Shown in pieces: positions 12,281 to 24,620 of a DNA stretch of 64,000 nt. Position numbers and translations under genes: made by a program. The DNA comes from Pyrus communis (taxonomy: Eukaryota > Streptophyta > Magnoliopsida > Rosales > Rosaceae), in the NCBI RefSeq assembly GCF_963583255.1, contig NC_084808.1, positions 10,811,501 through 10,875,500 on the forward strand. Reading direction: 5' to 3'. Within the stretch, counting starts at the first letter, position 1; the number at the start of each line of letters is the position of its first letter. The notes beneath the pieces are model-generated. The model had not been told where the DNA came from. It searched no databases and saw only the letters and a program-made list of their open reading frames with translations.

Positions 12281-13170
12281 AAAAACACAATTCTTCAAAC
12301 TTCCAAGAAACTAAAACCAACAGTTTCCCCTTTCCTGGAATTTTTTTTTTTCTTTTCCTCATGTGCAAATCTATCTAGCAAAAAGTCCACCGCAAAGAGC
12401 ATATGATTGCTATCTTAGGATTATTCTAACTGAATTGCCGACAGTGAAGATTTTTATTATCCTTTACTTTCCCAATGTTTGGGTCTCATGCTTGACAAAC
12501 TCATTTGCCTAATTTTTCTGGCATTTCTAGATAGTATTACCCTTACTGAACAATTAAACATAAAAAATTGACCATAGAGAATCATAGATTTGTCTGAATT
12601 TATTTTCATAGCATGAGTTTATCATTTATTACCACATATACTAACACTGAGCATCTTATGAATAAACAACTTCCTTGGAAACATAATGGATAAGTTCCAT
12701 GTTTGACCTAACATCAAATTATTACTATCTACATAAAGAAATATTATACTTTTACAGAGAATACTAAAAGCAAACTAGAATTTCATATAAACGGAAATTC
12801 ATAGTTGCACAAAGTTACAAGATAGATTTAATAGGAAAACAAAATCACAAGCAGTCAAAATACCAGTATGAAAATCTTCAGGAAGTGTGTCAAAGTACAT
12901 CTTGTATTTTGAATCACAATTGCGCCTCTCCTTCATGCTCCACAACAACAACATTGTCTCAGGAGGAGTAATGCCTTCAAACTTCTCTAATACATGATAC
13001 TGCAGTAAAAAAAAGAGGTAATATATTGGGCCACGTTTCTTGTTCATAATGCCCCTCAATATGTATTGGACCCAACAGACCTAAAACCTACTCTAGCTCT
13101 GAGCATCATTACCTCAGCAAGAACAATGGAAACAGTACAGTTGCATCACTATGCTTATATATCAAGACAT

Positions 13171-13173
<3 letters not shown>

Positions 13174-13223
<50 letters not shown>
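13174..13223. repeat. (GA)n microsatellite
   Basis: About 25 GA units in the intron between blocks 5 and 6 of the SET-domain pseudogene. Confidence 0.95.
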
Positions 13224-13224
<1 letters not shown>

Positions 13225-15647
13225 AGCATCAGACTAATCTAGACGGAAATCTGACAACAAAAATGTTGTATTCAGGGGACAAGGATTCATATTAGGCATT
13301 ATAGAGAGTAGCTTATTTATGCTTACAAGACGAGTAAAGTTGGATCACGACTGTGATAAAGATCAATTTTCTCAATGGCTGAATTGGTAACTTAATGTGG
13401 CTTGGGAAAACAAACTCCACATGTGGGAAGAATGATGCTCAAACTCCACATGTGGTAGGTAAACATTTGTTTATAAAAATTGATCATCATCCACATCTAG
13501 AGCCATTTATTACTTTCATATTAGAGCAGTACACCTCTTGCTAGATGTGGGGTCAATGTAGGTTCACTTTAATTCTTCTGTTTCCCCTAATATATTTTCA
13601 GAAGCCTCTTAACTAAACCCAGAGGTAACAAATACAGACAAATTAAAAGTATTAAAAAGGTTTCTCAAGAAGTAAAACATACCATATCAGCTTGCACAAG
13701 CTCCTCAGAAACTATTAAGGATATTGGGATCTCCAGAGCAGTCTCTCCAACTTTCTGATCGTCTGCAGCTATGGCTCCTCTGCCAGCCCCTTCCACATCT
13801 ATTATGATGAATGAAAAACAAAAGACATCATATATTCAAGGCTAGTTTCCTTCTCTTGTGCAGGAAAACCCCCACAAAAGGGGAAAGAATAAACAATCAT
13901 ACCAGCAGCAATCACAGCAGTGAAAAGTTAAGACTTACGAGCTATCTGCAACCTTGTTTTAACACCAATGTTCTCTCACCCCATCGTAACAGTTGCTTTC
14001 CTTTATCAGAGTTGTAGCCTTCTACAATTGCAGTCTTCGAATTGTGCTTGTCAGAAGACCAACAAATCATATCAATAATAGCATTGTGTAGTTCTTGCAG
14101 GACATTCTTTTGCATGCCTGCACCTCATTAAAGCCCATTGTTTCATCATTGGTCTGCTAATCATATATGTGATCATGGTACTCTCAGGCAGTTCTAATTT
14201 CTAAAGTCATTTGTCTACCCTTATGTGCCTAAACAGTCCAAGAAGTTATCAGAATGAGTTTGAAGGATCTCAAGATGGATTCATCAAGCATCAAAATGGA
14301 CAAAATTTCTAGGCCTCATATTTCCCAAAATAAAAACAATTCTGTTTTGTTCTAGTTCTACAATATATTCCAGTAATAGACTCTGCGCATCCTTCAGACT
14401 AACGACCATTTGATTTAAAGAGCATAGTGACAGACTACCTCAGTTGATTCTATGATTTTTGCTATCTGAAGCAGTACTTCCAAAGAGGTACTGAGCCAAT
14501 TAAGATCTGAAGACCTTTTAACATGGATTTGCTGCCTGGTATTAAATCCCTTATCTTGTAGCAATTTCTGCCAGAAAATGAGAAAAAAACAATTGTTAGA
14601 AGGATGATGGTAGAAACAACTCAGCTAACTCATCACAAGCACAAAAAAACCACCAGACACTAATTAGTGCGCAAGAACAAGAAAGATAACTAGCAACGGA
14701 TATGAAAATTTTACAAATTGTAAAATGGATATATTGACAGTTGTTGATTGTTTAGTTTTAACCCTATTTTAGAAACTGCCTAATTGAAAAAGATTCTGAA
14801 ACAAAAATAATACACAGTGATTAGTTTGGCATGTCTTACTTTACTTAACATTGTGCCTCCAAAGATTCACAAATATGTCCTACATTTAAGACTGAGTACC
14901 AGAATCGAATTGACGAAAAGGGTCATTTGACAGTTTCTCTACTGTGCGTACCATTCCATTCTAACATTTCTATTATTAACGATCATTACGACTTGGTATG
15001 AGTCAGTCAAAAATATTTGTTGTTCCTCACATTTTTATCAAAAAGTGGGTCACTTTCAGATAGCTCCAGGACAATTGAGCAGTCTTTATCCAACTCCATG
15101 GAATCAAAAGATGACGACGGCTGCAAATAACAAATAAAGCATCCAAAACCATTTATCCCTTAGATGATAAAAATTCCCATGATCAAAATACAAAAGAACA
15201 AGAAATGCATACACAATTAAGTTTCACTAGTTTACACATCCATCAAAAACCCAATGACTAAACGCACACATTTTGTTCAATTTATATATCCAAGCTAGAA
15301 GCAAAGCACATTTTTCACATAACTTACATAAATTGTGGTAAATTAAAGATACAAAAGAGAAATCCACCAATAAAAACAGTAAAGAACACAAACCCAACAG
15401 AGCTACAAGTTCACTGTATCAAATTGTGTGTATCTAATGTAAAAATAAAAAATAAAAAATAAAAACTAAACAGGGTTTTGTCTGTTTGGTTGCTGGGAAA
15501 TTGTCAGAAATAAAACAAATCCAAGAATTTCAGAATGCGCACAAGGAAAATGAAATTTCAAGAACGTAAAAGAAAGCAGTAAGGTTGGAGGAATTTAGAG
15601 AATGAAATAGTACTAAAATAGTAAGCGTTTACTTTATTGGTCGCCAT

Positions 15648-15935
15648 TGGAGTGCAGATTCAAGCAGAAGTCCTCGCAAGTCAAATTGGAAAGATAATGT
15701 ACAAGTCCGTAACAGTAGCGAGAATGGAGAAGAGATGAGGAGACGAGAGTTTGGGCGGCAAGAGTGGGTGAGGAATTTGGGAGGGCTACAGATAAAATAT
15801 TCTATCCACACATTTTTTTTTTTAATTCTCACACCCATCCTTCATTTTTGTCTATTGAATCTAATAAATTGAAAAAGATTAATAATAAAAAATTAACAAT
15901 AATGTGTGAAAAGTAAAAATAGATTTGTGAATAAC
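15648..15935 (-). other. 5' flank of the SET-domain pseudogene
   Basis: Sequence upstream (on minus) of the inferred ATG at 15645-15647. It would hold the 5' UTR and core promoter. I see no clear TATA box. The copia insertion at 15941 lies within 300 bp of the start codon, so the promoter was probably disrupted. Confidence 0.45.
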
Positions 15936-15940
15936 ACTAC
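15936..15940. repeat. Target-site duplication ACTAC (left)
   Basis: Matches 23056-23060 exactly and supports the element boundaries. Confidence 0.8.
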
Positions 15941-16205
15941 TATTGTAGCCTATTTGATTAAGCGATCTAGGGTTAGAGAGAGAGGGGTGCGGCAAGCTTT
16001 AGGGAGAAGAGAGATTTATTTAATTGTAAGGTGTGTTTGATTCACCCCATTGTACCTTTATTTATAGTAGTAGAAATAGTGAAACCTTTCCCATTAGGAT
16101 TACAACATTTAATAGGTAATCTAATCCTAATAGGAATATAAGATAGATTCTCATATTCCCTATGATTTACACAATCACATTCTTATTCTAAATATGACTG
16201 CAACA
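15941..16205 (-). repeat. 3' LTR of copia family A element (265 bp)
   Basis: On minus it begins TGTTGCAGTCATATTT at 16205, right after a polypurine tract (reverse complement of CTCCCCCTTG at 16206-16215). It carries about 60 bp (around 15960-16020) missing from the 5' LTR. Its outer end reads TATTGTAG where the other LTR has TGTTATAG, so the terminal dinucleotide has mutated. Confidence 0.8.
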
Positions 16206-16805
16206 CTCCCCCTTGAGTGTGTAAATACTCAACAAACCATCGCATCAGATCTTCAGCAGATAAGGTAGAATAGTTGATGAAGTCATCGGCACAACGGGTG
16301 ATCGCGAGTCTCAAATTTACTTTGAAGTATGCATTTGTAAAAACTCACAAAAACCTTGCTATGGTAAAACCCAATGACTGGGGAAAACCCATAGACTAAG
16401 GAGAAAAGTAAGAAAATATGCATAATATCTTAAACGCTCGTCAAACTGGACGAAGGTAGTGAACTCAACAGAGTATGATCATCCCAAGATGGGTGCCTCG
16501 TTAAAACCTAGTTAGGTAGCAAAAACCCAGTGGGAAAAATGCTCCTAATCGTAGGGAAAAAGAGTACATTAAGATCATGTAAGTATGCTTCAAGATACTC
16601 CCCTTGAATTAGACATGCTTCAAGATACTCCCCCTGAGTTAGACATAACTTCTAAATAAAAGAATTACAAGCGATTCAACTCAGATAATTTACGCATATC
16701 GATTCCTTGGACGAGCTTCTAAAATGTAGACTTGGGCAATGACTTGGTGAAGAGATCGGCCAGGTTGTCCTAGGAACGGATTTGCTTGACTTCAATGTTC
16801 TGATG
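16206..16805 (-). other. Copia family A 3' untranslated region
   Basis: Non-coding stretch between RNase H and the 3' LTR. It contains two near copies of a CTTCAAGATACTCCCC phrase (about 16608 and 16619-16640) and matches the 3' region of the plus-strand copy at 4036-4440. It ends in the polypurine tract next to the LTR. Confidence 0.65.
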
Positions 16806-18623
16806 CTACTGCTGCTGGTGTGAGTAAAAGAACTTCGGCGCTATGTGCTTGGTGTTGTCTCCTTTGATGTATCTCTTCTTCAACTGCTCGATACATGCTG
16901 CATTGTCTTCAAAGATTGTCGTAGGAAGGTCAACGACTGATGTAAGACCACTAATGCTTCGAATATGTCCCATAACTTCTCTCAGCCAAAAGCATTCATG
17001 CGAGTCTTCATGCACGGCGAGAATCTCTGCATGGTTAGACGAAGTCGCAACTAGGGTTTGCTTGGTAGACCTCCAAGATATAGCAGTGTCTCGAATGGTA
17101 AAGACATAACCCGTTTGAGAACGTGCTCTATGTGGGTCAGACAGATATCCAGCATCTACGTAACCAACAAGGCAAGAATCAATCTGAGGACTATAAGGGG
17201 CGGCAACACTCGAAAATTTACGGGTATAGAACAAGCCCAAATCCATTGTACCCTTGAGGTAGTGGAAAATGTCTTTAACACCATTCCAGTATCTGCGTGT
17301 GGGCGCATTGTTGTATCTAGCTAATAGATTCACAGCGAAGGAGATGTCGGGTCTAGTGCACTGAGCCAATTATAATAAAGCCCCAATTGCACTCAAGTAA
17401 AGAACTTCGGGTTCCAAAATCTCTTCCTCGTCCTCCTTTGGATAGAAGGGATCTCGTTTAGCATCTAGAGTCCGAACGACCATGGGTGTACTCGAAGGCT
17501 TCGCTTTATCCTCATTAAAACGACGCAACACCTTTGGGGTGTAGTTCAATTGATGTACTAAGATTCCATCTGAACAATGCTCAATCTCCAGGCCGAGATA
17601 GTATCGAGTTTTCCCAAGATCCTTTATCTCAAATTCCGATTTCAGGTGTACAGTAATTTCCTCAAGCTCTGCGGGAGTCCCAATGAGGTTCATGTCATCG
17701 ACATAAACTGCAACGATTGCAAATCTGGAATGTGACTTCTTTATGAACACGCATGGGCATAGTTCGTTGTTCACATAACCCTGACTTGTCAAATATTCAC
17801 TCAGACGGTTATACCACATCCACCCAGATTGTTTCAATCAATAGAGTGACCTCCTCAGTTTAATTGAGAGAGTGTTCCATGGTCTAGAACTATTTGAGCC
17901 AGTCAATGGAAGTCCTTTTAGAACTTTCATGTAGATTTCCGTATCTAGATTCCCACAGAGATACGCGGTTACCACGTCCATAAGCTGCATATTCAGTTTT
18001 TCGGAAACTACCAAACTGATTAGGTAGCGAAACATTATAACGTCCATTACGGGGGAATATGTCTCCTCGTAATCAATCCCAGGACGCTGAGAGAAGCCTT
18101 GAGCTACGAGGCGTGTTTTGTATCGCATTATTTCATTCTTCTCATTACGCTTCCTCATGAAAACCCACTTGTAGCCAACAGGCTTTACACGTGGTGGTGT
18201 AGGAACGATAGGTCCAAACACTTTACATTTTGTGAGCAAATCGAGTTCGACTTGGATTTCTTGTTTCCAGTTTGACCAATCGGTTCTACGTCGGCATTCA
18301 TAAACGGAACGTGGTTCAATGTCATCGCTGAGCATGATGTCAGTAGCTACTGAGTACACAAATGCATCGTCGACGATCATCTCATTCCTATTCCAAACCT
18401 CATCCACTATTGTGTAGTGGACCGAAATCTCGCGATTTTCGGGAAGCTGGCTTGTTTTGTCTAAAGCATCACTATAATCTAGAATAACCTCATGCATTGG
18501 AACGAATGAGTAAGCGATAGTCGGATTCAAACTAGGGTCACTAGTTGGTGCCATTTCCTCTTCCGAGGTTGTGAATCCTTTAAACCAAGGGGTTTGCCAC
18601 GCTTCAAGGTCGGAGCAGATCAT
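16806..18623 (-). pseudogene. Copia family A RT and RNase H
   Basis: One frame runs across this interval and is broken only by two nonsense codons: TGA at 17838-17840, where relatives have Gly in a SLYGLKQS-type motif, and TAA at 17370-17372, where Tyr is expected before LAQCTRPDI. RT features are KPVGYKWVFMRKRNE, YKTRLVAQGFSQRPGIDYEETYSPV and an intact active site AVYVDDMNLIGT. RNase H features are GYVDAGYLSDPHRARSQTGY, SWRSTKQTLVATSSNHAEI and the acidic DNAACI. Apart from the two stops this is the best preserved part of the element. Confidence 0.85.
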
Positions 18624-18853
18624 TGGCTAGCCGCCAATGTACCTTGCCACATAGAAGGTGCGGCCTCCCCACATTCGAGGATGGTTCAGCCTTCCCAGGC
18701 GGGTTATTAACGTATGCGGGGTACATCTATCCTTGCAAGTGTGTTTGCAGCGAGCATATGTGATCTTGTCACCTTTGCTAGATCATTAAAAGCATCTGGC
18801 ATGCTTTGAGCAATGCTCTGAAGATCTATAATTCATCGCACCTCAGTTTCAGA

Positions 18854-19138
18854 CTAGGTAGTGCGGGGATCTAAATGAGACATAGTGGGAGCATACCACG
18901 ATAATTCGCAGCGTTCTATGAGAAAATTAGCATGTTTATCTCCCCCTAAAGACGGGAAGACTGTCTCATCAAAGTGACAATCCGCAAAACGTGCGGTAAA
19001 GAGATCTCCTGCCAAGGGTTCTAAGTATCGAACAATTGATGGCAAATCATAACTGACATAAATTCCCATTTTTCTCTGAAGACCCATTTTGGTACGTAGT
19101 GGCGGCGCTATTGGCACATAAATGGTGCACCCAAACAT
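18854..19138 (-). pseudogene. Copia family A integrase C-terminal part
   Basis: A MFGCTIYVPIAPPLRTKMG segment, the usual copia post-integrase motif, followed by RKMGIYVSYDLPSIVRYLEP. It is in a different frame from the integrase core at 19177-19533, so a frameshift lies between about 19140 and 19177. The stretch 18624-18853 is the degenerate linker to RT. Confidence 0.75.
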
Positions 19139-19176
19139 CTTAAATGCGAGATGTGAGGCTCGTATCCAGTGACCAA

Positions 19177-20316
19177 CTATAACGGTGAATGAGGTTGGGT
19201 AGCGGTGAGCCTCAAACGGACCAACATAGCTGCTTGCAATATTGCATAACCCCAGGCATATACCGGCAATTTGGTTTTCATAACCAAAGTTTGAGCTATC
19301 AATTGATGGCGCTTTATGAAAGCTTCTGCCAGGCCGTTTTGGGTGTGAATATGGGGAACAGGATGTTCCACATCAATCCTTACTGGCATGCAATAATTGT
19401 CAAAAGTTTGTGACGTAAACTCTCCCGCGTTATCCAGTCGAATCGACTTAATCGGATAATCAGGGTGGTGAGCCCTTAGCTTAATGATTTTAGCTAGGAG
19501 TTTAGCAAAAGCGGCGTTGCATGTGGACAACAAGTAAATATGTGACTATCTTGTCGATGCATCAACCAACACCATAAAATATTTAAATGGTCCGCAGGTT
19601 GGTTGGATAGGTCCATAAATGTCATCTTGAATCCTTTGAAGAAATTTAGGGGGGTCGTGAATAATCTTTGTATGGGAGGGTTGAATATTCAACTTCCCTA
19701 AAGAACACGCTTTGCATGACGGAAATCCAACATAGGGATGTAACTTATGCCCGTGAGAAGATTTGAGGACACAACACATCATGCCACGTCCAGGATGTCC
19801 CAAACTATCATGCCAAAGAAAAAAAGTGTCCTGGAACTTAGGCATAGGGCTAGCCACACTGTGGGCTTCTATGTCGCGAATGGTTGTGATATACAACCCA
19901 CTCGGCAGATGTTCCAACTTCTCATGAATATGCTTCTGGCCATATTCGTATGAAGTGATACAAAGAAATTCAGAACCATGATCTTCAGTGATTTCAAGAT
20001 GATATTTATTATCTCGAATATCTCTAAAACTCAGTAACGTTCTGTCGGAACGTGGAGAATAGATTGCCTCCTTAATGGTCAAGATTGTACCATTAGACAA
20101 CATGAAATGTGCCTTTCCGTATCCTTCAATCAGGTTGGATGAGCCTGAGAGAGTTGTCAATTGAGCTTTCTTGGGTATTAAGTTAGTAAAATAGTGTCGT
20201 TCATGCAAGATGGTGTGCGTAGTTGTACTATCTGCCAGATAACTAACTTCCCCACTAGATATACCTAGAAATAAATTGATTGAATTGGTCACATGCATAA
20301 GTATAAGTCCATTCAT
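19177..20316 (-). pseudogene. Copia family A protease, GAG-pre-integrase, integrase core
   Basis: From the N-terminus: a protease motif ADSTTTHTILHE (the usual DSG triad is altered, though relatives I recall also read DSATTHTI); LWHDSLGHPG...CKACSLGK, the H-H-C-C zinc site of GAG-pre-integrase; then integrase with DIYGPI, VLVDAS, SIRLDNAGEF and the Glu of NGLAEAFIKR. A stop at 19546 splits the block, but both sides are in the same frame. The retained DDE residues show that decay is mostly by point mutation. Confidence 0.8.
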
Positions 20317-20512
20317 TCAATTAAGCAATTCAAGAGAATAATATCCATTCAAATAACAATCCATAATTCAAAACAAACCAAAACCAAACAGATTATTCCA
20401 AATACATAGAAAAGTTGTTCAAAATTAAACCATAAACCTAGCAAATTAAGGGGGTAAGGCCGGCCACTCCTAGTGGGTTCGGCCACTAGGGGTAAACACC
20501 CTAAAAACATGT

Positions 20513-21515
20513 CTAATTATTAATCCATAAGCGTTGATGCCTCCTGAAAATCCGATATCTCCATTGATGTAGTTGCATCTTCCAGATGATCCACATGTGC
20601 AAAGTTAGACTCACGATGGGAATGATACTTGGTAATAGCCTCAAGGGAAGCTCGGCATACGTGTGACCAATGATCCTTTGATCCACAACGATAACACATG
20701 TCCAGTTCAGTAGAAGCAGCCTGAACGGGAGCTTTGGCCTTGTTCTTGAAGTTTGGGACCTTAGGGGCGAGTGATGGACGATGCTGGGTTGCAATTCTTC
20801 CCTTAGGTGCGGCACTCTACTGACCTTGGGTCCATGGTTGAGCCTACCACCCATTGCCATGACCACAACGATTTTTTCGTCACTTATGACTACTAGAATA
20901 GGTCGCATGCGCTTCAGGCGCGGCGTTCGAGTCAGTGGGTCGAGCTTGATGGTTCTTCATCAAAAGATGGTTCTGCTTTTCAGCAAGAAGTAAAACAGAG
21001 ATCAAATCCGAAAACTTGGTGAATTTATGTGCCCTATATTGTTACTACAAGACAATATTGGTGGCATGGAAAGTCGAATAGGTCTTCTCCAAGAGATCTG
21101 ATTCAGTTAGTTCCACTTTGCAGAATTTCAACAAAGAACGGATCCTACAAACTTCAGAGTTGTATTCATTCATGGACTTAAAGTCTTGGAAGCGAAGATG
21201 CTGCCAACTGTGTCTTGCTTTAGGCAAGTATATGTCTTTCTAGTGATCGAAACGATCGGCCAGAGCAAGCCAAACGGTGTGTGGGTCCTCCTCAGCAAGA
21301 TACTCAGTCTACAGTGCAATATGGATGTGTCTTCGAATGAAGATCATTGCAGTAGCCTTCTGAGCTTCGTCAACAGGTTTGTCGGCGATAGGTGCCTCAA
21401 TGGTGGCTCTAATGCCCTTTGCAGTGAGATGGAGCTTCACGTCTTGAACCCACTTCAGATAGTTTCTTCCAGAAACTTCTAGAGCGGAGAAATCAAGCTT
21501 GTTCAAGTTCAACAT
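20513..21515 (-). pseudogene. Copia family A gag
   Basis: Starts near 21515 with MLNLNKLDFSALEVSGRNYL, a typical copia Gag N-terminus, and continues in broken frames through about 21045 (RHSWQHLRFQDFKSMNEYNS). A zinc knuckle CYRCGSKDHWSHVC (CX2CX4HX4C) lies at about 20657-20700 in another frame from the longest ORF there. At least two frameshifts separate the parts. Confidence 0.8.
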
Positions 21516-22582
21516 GTCCCTAAAACGGAGGGAGAAAATGTGATTAGTCATATGGTAAGCCATAGATATATATCGTAGAACATACAGGTTATATAGACAT
21601 GTAGTGGTTTAATTTATGCATGAAAACTACGGGTTTTATGTGGTATGTTTTGAATGAAAACTTCAGGTTTCAAAGGCACTAAATTTGAAACTACAGGTTC
21701 AATTTAGCTTTATGAACGATTAGTTCATAATGAGAGGTTCCTGCAAGAAACACAGAATGCAATATACTAACTAAGTATAGTGGATTTGAGTTATCTTCGG
21801 GAACTCAAGTGAGAGAGCTTCGTTACTATGAAAGTATGTGACGGTTCAAAGTATAAAAATAAATTATTGGTTAATGTCCAAAAGTGATCTTCAGGTCGAT
21901 AATTTTGGATTCATTATCAGATTAATGGACTGCAGGTCACTTTTAATTAATTCAATAAATTGGGCCATACAAGGTCGATTGTAGAAGCTAAATAATATTA
22001 AAATAATATTATTGGATCGAAAATAGAGCCCCAAAAATAATATGGGCTTAGTGCCGTGGGAATAGGGCACGGGTTAGGTGCCTTAAATATAGGCGAGGCC
22101 CAAAAAGGACCTTGGGGTGGTCTGCAGGCCACGGTGAAAGGAGGAAACCCTAACCGCAAGCTGGGTTTCGAAATTGGACCGTGAGGGGGGCATGGAAACA
22201 AGCCTAGCACATGCTGGCTTGTGGGCAAGCATGCGGGAAGGCCCAGCGAAGGCTGGGACTTGGGTCTTGGGCACGGGAAGTTAAGCCCAGCGCATGGGCT
22301 AGCTGCTGATGATGCAGGCAGTGACACAGGGGGCCCAGTAAGCTAGATTTGCAGGCTGTCGACCAGAAACTAGGGCTGCAGACCCGTGGTTGTGGAGCAG
22401 TAAGCCCTACGGGGGCTATGCAAGTAGTCCAAGGGTATTAGAGTGATGCCATCCCACGGTGAGACAAAAAACATAACCAATTTTCGAACCTAGGGTTTCA
22501 GAAAAACCCAAATTTGTTTCTAATTTAATTTTATATTTTGACTCACAAATTCCACATAACAATTTAATTGTGTGATGCATGA

Positions 22583-22615
<33 letters not shown>

Positions 22616-22850
22616 TGACAAATATATGAACATATACAATATATATATATATCGAAAGGAAAATATAAATATAGATGGATTCATGCATCATGAGGAATGT
22701 TTTCATGCTTTGTGGACGTTTCAAATATCTTCCCTTATTTTAAGCGTACCCGATTAGCAGAAAACTAATAAGCCTTTGAATGTGGTGGATGATAGCTTCC
22801 TCCTACGATGCATCAAGTCCTCAGCTTCTGGCAAGAGCGTGGTGATAACG
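21516..22850 (-). mobile_element. Copia family A leader
   Basis: Untranslated region between the 5' LTR and gag. It includes a GC-richer block (22030-22400) and a (TA)n tract at 22587-22615. The ORFs here (for example 21998-22327 minus, 22416-22724 minus) are low-complexity or overlapping and carry no retroviral domain. Confidence 0.6.
22587..22615. repeat. (TA)n microsatellite
   Basis: About 14 TA units in the copia leader. A second short AT run follows at 22639-22653. Confidence 0.9.
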
Positions 22851-23055
22851 TGTTATAGGCCTATTTGATTTAATTGTGAGGTATGTTTGATTCAGCCCAT
22901 TGTGCCTTTATTTATAGTAGTAGAAATGGTAAAACCTTTCCCTTTAGGATTACAACATTTAATAGGTAATCTAATCCTAATAGGAATATAAGATACATTC
23001 CCAGATTCTCTAGGATTTACACAATCACATTCATATTCTAAATATGACTGCAACA
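22851..23055 (-). repeat. 5' LTR of copia family A element (205 bp)
   Basis: Begins TGTTAT and ends GCAACA on plus, so it keeps TG...CA ends. On minus it is followed by CGTTATCACCACGCTC, the likely primer-binding region (about 22830-22850). It is about 60 bp shorter than the partner LTR. Confidence 0.8.
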
Positions 23056-23389
23056 ACTACATTATTTCTTTTGAAATTTTTAGGATCTACATGATCTTTC
23101 TAATTTGACTTTGTATTTACTATAAATAAATATACTAGACATGAGTAATAAAACAAAATTCCTGACCCCTTCTCTTCTTTCTGCGGCACAAATTTTAGGT
23201 CACAACATATTACCAGCACGTTTTTTACGCTGTGTTAAAAATAGTTTTGTCCGTCTTCAATCAGAAGAGTATTACATTTTAATTATTCTTATTGTGATTA
23301 ATTTTTTTCCTTGAATTAATATACTTGCTATTGATTCAGCTTCGTCTTTTTATTGAACTTGATACAAGACTGCCTCACACTCCGTCCGT
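23056..23389. repeat. Old copia LTR-like remnant
   Basis: After the TSD, 23061-23240 contains TACTATAAATAAATA and ATTACCAGCACG, text like the end of a copia LTR and its primer-binding region. No partner LTR is visible. It abuts the LINE relic. Confidence 0.4.
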
Positions 23390-23799
23390 CCCTTTGAGTC
23401 AAAGAGGTGCAAAAGATAATTGATGATGATATCCTTCATGCCTTCTTTATCATCTTGCCAAACTCCATTATCACCACATAACCCATTCAAGCAATTACCC
23501 TTTTGTCTTCTATTTTGCTTTTTGATGAAAAAAATCTGGTATGTTGGTCCTAAGCTTTAACCAATTTTCCTTTAACCTTTGCTTCCAAAAAGCCTCCTCC
23601 TGTGCAAGTGAAGAATAGAGCTTCATATACAAGTCATGGCATTGAGCAATTGTTGTTTCCGTAAATGGTTTGCCTAAACAACATGTTTAATTGATCCTCC
23701 ATTGTAGCAGTATCCTTTAGAATGGGCCACTCTGAATTCTTTGCTCATTGGAGTAATTGGATCTAGTTGCTTTTATGTTTTCTGTAACTTGAAACATAG

Positions 23800-24620
23800 G
23801 TGAACTTGTTACTCCGTTGACCACCCTACTCGTACCACCTCCACACAGCCCTTCTTGGTCGTCCACTCTTCCTTATATCGAAACATTTTCTTTTGCGTTA
23901 TATTTTTCCTTCCCAGCCAATCCAGTTGGATGGGTACATGGTCTGATGATGTTGGGTTAAGATGTACTACTCGAAATTTAGAAAATAAATCTAGCCATTT
24001 TTTATTAGCCATTGCTCGGTCCAGCCGTACCTTAATCCGTTTGCCATGTGTTGTTGCCTAGGTGAATTTATTTCCAGTAAATCCCATATCAATAAGTTGA
24101 CAGTTTCCAGGAGAATTCTGGAAGCCTGCCATTTGTCTATCAGTTCTCAGGTCACCACCTTCTTGTTCCTCTGCACATAACATTTCATTAAAATCTCCAA
24201 TGCAACACCACAACAAATATGAATTTGCATACAAATGTTCGAGCAGCTACCATGATTTGTGGCAATCCTTTTCCGTTGGAAAACCATAAAAGAATGTGAT
24301 TCTCTAGTGCACACTATCTCCCAAACTTTCTACTTCAAAATCTAAATGATTTTGAGAATAAATTCTCAATGAGAGATTAGCATCCTCCTTCAACATAGCA
24401 CATAAACCCCTAGAATAGTCACTACAAGGTATAGTAAAAATACAATCAAAATTCAATTGTGATTTCAGTATATAGATTCACCTAGAAAAATCACAATGGG
24501 ATCTTTACTGAAAAATAGTCCCTTTAATGTGCAAATTGCCAAGAGGTTTTCAAGCCCTCGACAATTCCAACTTATACAACTCATTGCTCTCGGCAGGGCT
24601 GATCTTGTCAGCCTCCATCC
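23800..24620 (-). pseudogene. LINE ORF2 apurinic endonuclease domain
   Basis: Reads as the exonuclease-endonuclease-phosphatase fold: a GLCAMLKEDANLSL-type segment (about 24400), FYGFPTEK, the DFNEML-like site as EILMKCYVQRNK (shifted), and the C-terminal LNPTSSDHVPIQL motif (about 23940) with the catalytic SDH. Frameshifted and stop-ridden. Confidence 0.75.

Larger units (their letters stand above)
10360..15647 (-). pseudogene. SET-domain protein pseudogene (Rubisco LSMT-like group)
   Basis: Nine exon blocks on the minus strand with GT-AG borders: 15633-15647 (ATG, five codons), 15031-15120, 14439-14567, 13939-14117, 13683-13798, 12864-12999, 11982-12058, 10912-11109 and about 10360-10545. 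They encode a SET lysine-methyltransferase-like protein, with VEGAGRGAIAA at the start of the SET fold, HTGLSFGANVMM, and IAGFLNHS with its NHS motif. Blocks 5-8 keep correct phase. Breaks: block 4 carries a net 2-bp insertion before GVKTRLQIA; block 9 (PHIVNYGRVD then QECCL...YGNFSSCHLVTFYGF) has lost a piece and shifted frame; the C-terminal substrate-binding region is absent. The phase between blocks 3 and 4 also does not fit simply. Introns are kept, so it is a duplicated gene, not a retrocopy. Confidence 0.8.
15941..23055 (-). mobile_element. Full-length Ty1-copia retrotransposon, family A
   Basis: 7.1-kb element in minus orientation with two LTRs (15941-16205 and 22851-23055) and target duplications ACTAC on both sides (15936-15940, 23056-23060). 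The internal order on minus is leader, gag with a CCHC knuckle, protease, GAG-pre-integrase, DDE integrase, RT and RNase H, the copia order. Coding is spread over several frames with nonsense and frameshift mutations, so it is no longer autonomous. Two more decayed copies of the family lie at 3215-4690 and 5000-9040. Confidence 0.9.

Noticed and set aside
22416..22757. ORFs with runs of Ile/Tyr on both strands
   Set aside because: Produced by (TA)n tracts in the copia leader.
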